Shown: positions 58,335-64,000 of the stretch, piece after piece
How the letters are laid out: every line of letters begins with the position of its first letter
Numbering within the stretch: the first letter of the stretch is position 1
Assembly: GCA_964609465.1 (NCBI GenBank)
Contig: CAZSSQ010000001.1
Coordinates: 1 to 64,000, forward strand
Reading direction: 5' to 3'
DNA length: 64,000 nt
From: CAVSBT01 sp964609465
Lineage (GTDB): Bacteria > Chloroflexota > Dehalococcoidia > DSTF01 > JALHUB01
Program-made: the position numbers and the translations under genes
Notes under the pieces: generated by a model
What the model was told of the DNA's origin: nothing
Databases searched by the model: none
The model's input: the letters and a program-made list of their open reading frames with translations, nothing else

Positions 58335-59987
58335 TCATCCCGGCAGCTTGAGCACGGCGCCCGTGCTGGCCGAGGTCACCAGGGCCGAGTATCGCTTCAG
58401 GTAGGCGGCGACCTCCCGTTTCAGGGGAGGAGCCGCCCATCGCGCCAGACGCCGGTCGATCTCCGCCTGTGGCAGGTCGACGTTGAGCGTCCTCTGCGGG
58501 ATGTCGATCTCGATCATGTCTCCCTCCGCCACGATGGCCAGCGGCCCGCCCTCCATGGCCTCCGGCGAGATGTGGCCGGTGGCCGAGCCCTTGGTCGCGC
58601 CCGAGAACCGTCCGTCGGTTACTAGCGCCACCTCCGCATCGAGCTTCCTGGCCACGATGGCCATGGTGGCTACGAGCATCTCCCTCATGCCGGGCCCGCC
58701 CTTGGGCCCCTCGTAGCGGATGACCACCACGTCCCCGCTCTTGACGGCGCCGCCGAAGATGGCCACGACGGCCTCCTCCTCGATGTCGAAGACGCGCGCC
58801 GGGCCCCGGTGCTTCAGCATCTCCGGCAGCACCGCCGACTGCTTGACCACCGCGCCCTGCGGCGCGAGGTTGCCGTAGAGAATGGCCAGTCCGCCCTCGG
58901 CATCGTAGGGGTTGTCGATCTCCCTGATCACGTCGCGCCTCTTGATGCGGGCGGCCTCGACGTTTTGCCTCACGGTCCGGCCGCTGAGAGTCATGGCGTC
59001 CACGTGTATCAGGTCTTTCGAGGCGAGCTCCTTCATGACCGCCTGGATCCCCCCGGCCTGGTAGAGGTCCTCCAGGTGGTGGCGGCCTCCCGGGCTGATG
59101 TCGCACAGGCGCGGCGTGCGCCGCCCGATGCGGTCGAAGGTATCGAGGTCGAGGTCCACCCCGGCCTCGGCGGCGATGGCCATGAGGTGGAGGATCGTGT
59201 TCGAGGAGCCGCCGATCGCCATGTCGACGGCGATGGCGTTCTCGAAGGCTTCCCTGGTCAGGACGCTCCTGGGCGTTATCTCCTCGTTGAACAGCTCCAT
59301 GACCCTCGTGCCCGTGTACTTGGCGAGCGCCCGTCTCTTGCCATAGACGGCGGGGATGGTGCCGTTGCCGGGTAGGGCGAGCCCCAGGGCCTCGGCCATG
59401 CAGTTCATGCTGTTGGCGGTGAACAGGCCCGCGCAGGCGCCGCAGGTGGGCGCGGTTGCCTCGAGATAGTCCTCTCGGTCCTCCTCCGATATCTCCCCCC
59501 GCTGCACCATGCCCGCCAGATCGGCGAGGTTGCTCACGTCGACGGCCTGACCCTGGAAGCAGCCCGCCAGCATGGGGCCGCCGCTGACGAGGATGGCCGG
59601 GACATCCAGCCGGGCCATGGCCATCATCATGCCGGGGGTGATCTTGTCGCAGTTGGTGACCAGCACCATGGCGTCGAGGGCGTGGGCCAGCATCATTGCC
59701 TCGATGGAATCGGCGATGAGCTCCCGGCTCGCCAGCGGGTAGCACATGCCGGCGTGGCCCATGGCCAGGCCGTCGCAGATGGCGATGCTGGGGAACTCGA
59801 AGGGGGTGCCCCCGGCGGCGATGACCCCTTCCCTGGCTGCGGCGGCGATCTCGTCCAGGTGGACGTGGCCGGGCACGAGCTCGTTCTGAGAGTTGACCAC
59901 ACCGACCAGGGGCCTGGTTAGCTCCTCCCGTGTCCGGCCCATGGCCAGAAGGAAAGACATGCGGCCCTTTACTGCATCGCTACGCAT
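58335..59987 (-). CDS. ilvD: Dihydroxy-acid dehydratase
   Basis: 550-residue Fe-S dehydratase of branched-chain amino acid synthesis, making 2-oxoisovalerate from dihydroxyisovalerate. Cluster Cys are in NCDKITPG (about 114) and TCGACAG (about 187), and a conserved Cys in NSMNCMAEALG; the C-terminal part with DGRFSGATKGSATGHISPEA (about 455) carries the active-site Ser/Lys region. Length and motifs are those of IlvD rather than sugar-acid dehydratase Edd. No other ilv genes are close. The gene starts 5 bases after the Lon-like gene stop, so the two share a transcript. Confidence 0.95.
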   Translation of the reverse strand: MRSDAVKGRMSFLLAMGRTREELTRPLVGVVNSQNELVPGHVHLDEIAAAAREGVIAAGGTPFEFPSIAICDGLAMGHAGMCYPLASRELIADSIEAMMLAHALDAMVLVTNCDKITPGMMMAMARLDVPAILVSGGPMLAGCFQGQAVDVSNLADLAGMVQRGEISEEDREDYLEATAPTCGACAGLFTANSMNCMAEALGLALPGNGTIPAVYGKRRALAKYTGTRVMELFNEEITPRSVLTREAFENAIAVDMAIGGSSNTILHLMAIAAEAGVDLDLDTFDRIGRRTPRLCDISPGGRHHLEDLYQAGGIQAVMKELASKDLIHVDAMTLSGRTVRQNVEAARIKRRDVIREIDNPYDAEGGLAILYGNLAPQGAVVKQSAVLPEMLKHRGPARVFDIEEEAVVAIFGGAVKSGDVVVIRYEGPKGGPGMREMLVATMAIVARKLDAEVALVTDGRFSGATKGSATGHISPEAMEGGPLAIVAEGDMIEIDIPQRTLNVDLPQAEIDRRLARWAAPPLKREVAAYLKRYSALVTSASTGAVLKLPG

Positions 59988-59992
59988 GGTGC

Positions 59993-62524
59993 CTAACTCC
60001 TTTCGAGTCGTGGATCGGCCGGGCCGCGGCCTCTGCGGTGCGGGCGCCCAATGGGTGAAGAAGAGCGCTTCCTCCCCTGGGGCCTCGCGGTTGCTTCTTT
60101 GCCTCCGGCAGCGCCTGCCTCAGGAAACTCCTTCAGACATTCCGCGAACTCGCGCAGGCGCTGATCGACGCGATAGCCCATGGTGCCTTCTGGGAACTGG
60201 CCGTCGGGGCCGCGTTTCCCCGCCGGCACACCGGTGAGAATCTCAATGCCCTCATCAATAGTCTTGACCGGCCAGATGTGAAACCTCTTCGATTTCACGG
60301 CCTCCACCACGTCCTCGCGCAGCATGAGATTCTGCACGTTGCTCTGGGGGATGATGGCACCCTGCTCGCCCGTCAGCCCCTTGGCCTGGCACACGTCGAA
60401 GAAGCCCTCGATCTTCTGGTTGACCCCGCCGATGGCCTGGAGCTCACCGGGCTGGTTCACCGAGCCTGTGACGGCGATCCCCTGCGCAACCGGCAGGCCC
60501 GACAGCGCCGAGAGAAGAGCGAAGAGCTCCGCCGAAGAGGCGCTGTCGCCCTCGATCCCCTCGTAGCTCTGCTCGAAGACGAGCCGTGCCGCCAGCGTCA
60601 GCGGCTTGTCCTGCGCGTATTCCTGGGCGAGGTAGCCGCTCAGGATCAGGACGCCCTTGCTGTGAATCGGCCCGCCCAGCTCGACCTCCCGCTCGATGTC
60701 GAGGACACCCTCGCGCCCCGGCCCCACGCTGGCCGTGATCCGGCTGGGTTTGCCGAAGAGATAATCGCCCAAGCTGAGCACCGAGAGCCCGTTCACCTGT
60801 CCTACCGCCTGGCCGGCGGTGTCGATCAGCAGCGTCCCGCGCGCGATCATCTCTTGAATGCGCTCCTGGATGAGATTCGAGCGATAGAGCTTTTCCTCGA
60901 GGGCCTTGCGCACGTGCGCCGCGCTGACGTGGGAGGAGCCCTCTTGAAGCGCCCAGAAGTGGGCCTCGCGGATGACATCGGCCAGGGCTCCAAAGTGGGT
61001 CGAGAGCTTCTCCTGGTCCTCCGCCAGGCGCGAGGCGTGCTCCAACAGCTTCGCCACCGCGCCGGCGTCCAGGTGCTTGAGCTTCTCTTTGTGACAGAAA
61101 GTGGAGAGGACGGCCAGGAAGTCCTGGATGTTCTCCTCGTCGCGCGCCATGCGGGTGTCGAAGTCCGCCTTCACCTTGAAGAGCTCGGAGAACTCATCGT
61201 CGGAGGCGTACAGGAGGTAGTACAGCAGCGGGCTTCCGATGAGCACGACCTTTACGTCCAGCGGGATCGGCTGCGGCCGCACGCTCTTGGTGACCATGAA
61301 CCCCAGGCGCTCCCCGGGCTCCTCGATCTCTATCTTCTGGCTGCGCAGCGCTCGCTTCAGACCGTCCCAGCTAAGGAGATTTCGCAGGAGGTCCTCGGCG
61401 CGCAGCACGAGGTAGCCGCCGTTGGCCTGATGGAGCGAGCCGGCCTTGATCATCGTGAAGTCCGTGTAGAGGGCCCCGAAGCGGGTCTCTTTCTCGACCC
61501 GTCCGAAGAGGTTGCTGTAGCTGGGGTTGAGTTCGACGACCACGGGCGCGCCCTCTTGCTTGCTGTTGTCCACAAGCACGTTGACTTGATACTTCCTGAA
61601 GGGCAGCTCGTGCGACCAGGGGGCCGGCGCGGAGGGGTCCTGGGGCGCGGGGACCGCGGGCGGTGAGGGGCTGCCTTTGAACGTCTCGACGTTCTCGAAG
61701 ATGTCTTTCTGAGCGGCCTTGAGGTACTCCGTGACCTCCGGTAGGTCACTGAACTTCTCATTGAGGTCGTCGATAAGCCCCCCGACGATGTAGAGCGCGA
61801 CTTGCTTGTCCAGCTCTTCCAGTCTTCCCTTGACTGTACGTTCCAGCTCCCGGACCTGCTTCATCGCGGCCTTCAGCTCTTCCTCCAGCGTTTCGCGGCG
61901 GCGCTGGAGATCCTCGCGTGCGGGAGCGGGCAAGGCCTGAAACTCCGCGTCACCGAGGGGCTGGCCCTCCGCTACGGGGACCATCATGATGCCGAAGGGG
62001 GACGCCTGGAGCGCGAAGCCGACTTCAGCCGCGCGCGCGTTGAGGTGCTCCAGCATCTGAGACCTTTGCGCGTCCAGCGCCTTGACGATCTCGTCCCGTT
62101 TGCTGCTGTACTCCTCGCTTTCGAAGGCCTTGGGGATCTCGCGGCGGGCGTGATCGATGAAGCCCTTCATCTCCTGCTGGAGCTGGCGCCCGCGTCCGGC
62201 GGGCAGTTGACACACGCCGGGGAGGTAGGGGTCGTCGAAGTTGTTCACATGGCACCAGTCGGTGGGCGTCTCTTTGCGCCGGGCCAGCTCCTCGAGAAAG
62301 GCCTGGACGGCGGTCATCTTGCCGATGCCTGGCGGCCCGGCTACGTAGATATTGAACCCGGCCTCTTGAATGCCCAGCCCAAAGTGGAGGGCAGAGACGG
62401 CGCGCTTCTGCCCGATGATGGCCTGCGACGGCGTGAGGTGCTCTGTCGTCTGGATGCCCAGGGCCTTGGGATCAAACGTTCGTCGCAATTGCTTTGCTGA
62501 TAGCTCGTCAGTCATGCTGGTCAT
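59993..62524 (-). CDS. Lon-family ATP-dependent protease (LonB-like, AAA_32 type)
   Basis: 843 residues. The N-terminal AAA part has Walker A GPPGIGKM (63-70) and, after a long insert with coiled coil (about 190-300), a Walker B-like region (ANGGYLVLRAEDLL). The Lon protease domain at the C terminus has the Ser-Lys dyad Ser661 (EGDSASSAE) and Lys704 (GGVNQKIEG), 43 residues apart as in Lon. A basic tail of about 35 residues ends it. Belongs to the Lon-related family without the N-terminal LAN domain. It degrades damaged or regulatory proteins in the cytoplasm; coupled to ilvD downstream. Confidence 0.9.
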   Translation of the reverse strand: MTSMTDELSAKQLRRTFDPKALGIQTTEHLTPSQAIIGQKRAVSALHFGLGIQEAGFNIYVAGPPGIGKMTAVQAFLEELARRKETPTDWCHVNNFDDPYLPGVCQLPAGRGRQLQQEMKGFIDHARREIPKAFESEEYSSKRDEIVKALDAQRSQMLEHLNARAAEVGFALQASPFGIMMVPVAEGQPLGDAEFQALPAPAREDLQRRRETLEEELKAAMKQVRELERTVKGRLEELDKQVALYIVGGLIDDLNEKFSDLPEVTEYLKAAQKDIFENVETFKGSPSPPAVPAPQDPSAPAPWSHELPFRKYQVNVLVDNSKQEGAPVVVELNPSYSNLFGRVEKETRFGALYTDFTMIKAGSLHQANGGYLVLRAEDLLRNLLSWDGLKRALRSQKIEIEEPGERLGFMVTKSVRPQPIPLDVKVVLIGSPLLYYLLYASDDEFSELFKVKADFDTRMARDEENIQDFLAVLSTFCHKEKLKHLDAGAVAKLLEHASRLAEDQEKLSTHFGALADVIREAHFWALQEGSSHVSAAHVRKALEEKLYRSNLIQERIQEMIARGTLLIDTAGQAVGQVNGLSVLSLGDYLFGKPSRITASVGPGREGVLDIEREVELGGPIHSKGVLILSGYLAQEYAQDKPLTLAARLVFEQSYEGIEGDSASSAELFALLSALSGLPVAQGIAVTGSVNQPGELQAIGGVNQKIEGFFDVCQAKGLTGEQGAIIPQSNVQNLMLREDVVEAVKSKRFHIWPVKTIDEGIEILTGVPAGKRGPDGQFPEGTMGYRVDQRLREFAECLKEFPEAGAAGGKEATARPQGRKRSSSPIGRPHRRGRGPADPRLERS

Positions 62525-62843
62525 CCCCCTCTTCTTGATCCCTGCCCAATGTTCGGCTCACGGCGAGGGCCAGTCAAGTTGTGAGTTGCCAGTTCGACCT
62601 GGTGACTCCTCGATGGGCGCCGCTGCCTGAGTGGCACGAAGGTCCGTCTCTCCACTTGGGTCCCCTAAGCAAGCTGGGCTGGCCTGCACAGAGGCGGTAG
62701 AAGCCGCCCTTGTCTGTCTTCCGTTCGAGAAACTGTGATGGGATAATGGGGCGCAGCCTGGCGGCTGAGTTCGCCCTAGCTCTGCCCGGTGCGATGACAT
62801 GGGGGCGGCGCCCCCGCTTGACGTGTGAAGAGGCCGAGCCGAG
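62525..62843. other. 319-base divergent intergenic region with partial repeat
   Basis: No gene seen. It separates the Lon-like gene (minus) and the MttB-like gene (plus). At 62804-62827 lies GGCGGCGCCCCCGCTTGACG, which resembles one arm plus loop of the hairpin after archaellin 2 (GGCGGCGCCCCGCTTGAACG). Confidence 0.5.
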
Positions 62844-64000
62844 ATGAAACCACACTACTTCGAAGTCCTCAGTCCGTCGGAAGTGCAGAAGATCGACGCC
62901 TCCTCCATGAGCATCCTGGAGAGCGTGGGGCTGCGGGTGGACCTCAAGAGGGCGAGGGACGCCTTTCGAGAGGCCGGGGCGCACGTGGACGAGGAGGCCC
63001 GTTCGGTGCGCATTCCCGAGAGGCTGGTGCGCTGGGCCATCGAGCAGGCGCCCGGGCAGTTCACGCTCTACGGGGCAGACCCGGACTTCCGGCTGGAGAT
63101 CGGCACCGACCAGGTGAACTTCGCTGGCCTGGGCACCCCGACGACGTTCGTGGATACGGAGACGGGCGAGCTCCGCCCGGCGACGCTCGAAGACCTCCGC
63201 AATCACCTCCGCTTGATCGACGGGCTTGATCACATCAACAACAGCCAGATGGACATCTGGCCCACTGACATTCCCATGACCACCATCCACGTGGAGGCCA
63301 TCCTCGCCTGGGCTCAGAACTGCCACAAGTCCTTCGGCATGGGGAGCTATGGGGTGATGGCCAGCGAGGACATGATGAGGATGATGGCGATTGCGGTGGG
63401 TGGTAAAGAGGAGCTAAAGAAGCGCCCTCGTTTCTTCGCCATCTGCTCCGTTATGAGCCCTCTCCAGATGATCAAGCTCCAGTTGGAGGGCATCTTCTTC
63501 TTCGCCGAGTACGGCCAGCCCATGGCCATGTCGCCGGAGGCGATGTGCGGCGCCACCGCCCCCGCCACTCTGGCCGGGCTGCTCGCCCAGCAGAACGCGG
63601 AGATCCTGGCCCACATCACCCTGGCCCAGATCATCGCCCCGGGCACGCCGGTGCTCTATGGGACGGTGTCCACCATCACCGACATGGCCACGGGTAACGT
63701 CGCGCTTGGCGCGGTGGAGATGGGGCTCATCACCGCCGCGGCGGCGCAACTGGCCCGCTACTACGGTCTGCCCTGCCGCGGCGTGGGCGGCGCCACCGAC
63801 GCCAAGACGCTGGACCTCCAGTGCATGCTGGAACGGGTCAGCACGCTGTTGCCCGCCGTCCTCGCTGGCGTGCACTTCATCACCTGCGGCGGCACGCTGG
63901 AATCGACCACCAGCGGGAGTCAGCCTCTGCTGGTGCTGGACGACGAGCTGTGCGGCCTCGCTCTGAGGCTGGCGCGGGGGATCGACGTGAGCGAAGAGAC
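62844..64000 (+). CDS. Trimethylamine methyltransferase (MttB) superfamily protein, 3' end outside window
   Basis: 385 residues visible of a usual 470-500; the gene runs off the right edge. The start MKPHYFEVLSPSEVQKID is the typical first helix, followed by LESVGLRVD and RIPERLVRWAIEQAPG. The middle has MSPEAMCGATAPATLAGLLAQQNAEILAH and PVLYGT, hallmarks of the family. No in-frame UAG occurs in the visible part, so no pyrrolysine is seen; non-Pyl members demethylate glycine betaine, carnitine or proline betaine and pass the methyl to a corrinoid protein. No corrinoid protein or RamA-type activator is in view. Confidence 0.88.
   Translation, partial: MKPHYFEVLSPSEVQKIDASSMSILESVGLRVDLKRARDAFREAGAHVDEEARSVRIPERLVRWAIEQAPGQFTLYGADPDFRLEIGTDQVNFAGLGTPTTFVDTETGELRPATLEDLRNHLRLIDGLDHINNSQMDIWPTDIPMTTIHVEAILAWAQNCHKSFGMGSYGVMASEDMMRMMAIAVGGKEELKKRPRFFAICSVMSPLQMIKLQLEGIFFFAEYGQPMAMSPEAMCGATAPATLAGLLAQQNAEILAHITLAQIIAPGTPVLYGTVSTITDMATGNVALGAVEMGLITAAAAQLARYYGLPCRGVGGATDAKTLDLQCMLERVSTLLPAVLAGVHFITCGGTLESTTSGSQPLLVLDDELCGLALRLARGIDVSEE

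Noticed and set aside
1..64000. tRNA, rRNA, riboswitch or complete insertion sequence
   Set aside because: No TTCGA-arm/acceptor pairs, no rRNA-like stretch, no known riboswitch core and no transposase were seen by eye; a covariance search was not possible here.

Overview
The window is a 64 kb, GC-rich piece of a bacterial scaffold; a run of 100 Ns at 57430-57529 marks an assembly join. No rRNA, tRNA, CRISPR array or complete insertion sequence is visible. The gene set (peptidoglycan hydrolase and L,D-transpeptidase, two-helix-type surface proteins with Thr-Pro stalks, F420-hydrogenase-beta-like protein, non-pyrrolysine MttB-family protein, and above all an archaellum operon) fits a monoderm member of the Chloroflexota, most like the uncultured Dehalococcoidia/SAR202-type lineages. 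That placement is an inference from gene content; there is no marker RNA to prove it.

Layout. 1-2300: a peptide/nickel-type ABC importer (two permeases and the start of the binding lipoprotein). 2570-5745: L,D-transpeptidase, GH57 glycosidase, MobA. 5847-10850: a compact module of LarA-like racemase, FrhB-like flavoprotein and indolepyruvate:ferredoxin oxidoreductase IorA/IorB. 11114-12238: a lone GT4 glycosyltransferase. 12287-21664: the archaellum locus on the minus strand, read in the order archaellin, archaellin, ArlD/E-like, ArlG, ArlF, ArlH, ArlI, ArlJ, acidic protein, M23 peptidase. 21877-23417: two surface/membrane proteins beside it. 23484-32812: catabolic genes (ThDP enzyme, Zn-alcohol dehydrogenase, class III aminotransferase, thiolase plus a HMG-CoA-synthase/DUF35 fusion, methyltransferase, HpcH aldolase). 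32787-43143: a glycan/membrane cluster (flippase-like protein, GT-C-like protein, Gfo/Idh/MocA oxidoreductase, GT4, two GT2) around an ABC efflux pair. 43461-54377: beta-glucosidase, SDR, small enzymes, M24 peptidase, two tandem branched-chain-type binding lipoproteins, class V aminotransferase, saccharopine-dehydrogenase-like protein. 54659-64000: amidohydrolase, NDP-forming acyl-CoA synthetase, a truncated SDR, IlvD, a Lon-family protease and an MttB-family methyltransferase running off the end.

The most striking system is the archaellum: an archaeal-type rotary filament encoded in what is otherwise a bacterial, peptidoglycan-containing genome. ArlI, ArlH and ArlJ form the motor/assembly platform, ArlF/ArlG the stator-like pseudo-filament, the ArlD/E-like protein the cytoplasmic switch part, and the two archaellins the filament. 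An M23 peptidase and an acidic protein are welded to the 3' end of the operon and may let the filament pass the cell wall. Archaellum-like loci in Chloroflexota are, to my recollection, already known as a class; the features that look new here are the wall-hydrolase linkage, the repeated control regions and hairpins around the two archaellin genes, and the lack of a normal start codon in arlG.

A second notable layer is a set of short intergenic structures: hairpins after each archaellin whose loops are in opposite orientation, twin-hairpin repeats between two convergent gene pairs, and a decayed copy of the ilvD 3' end.
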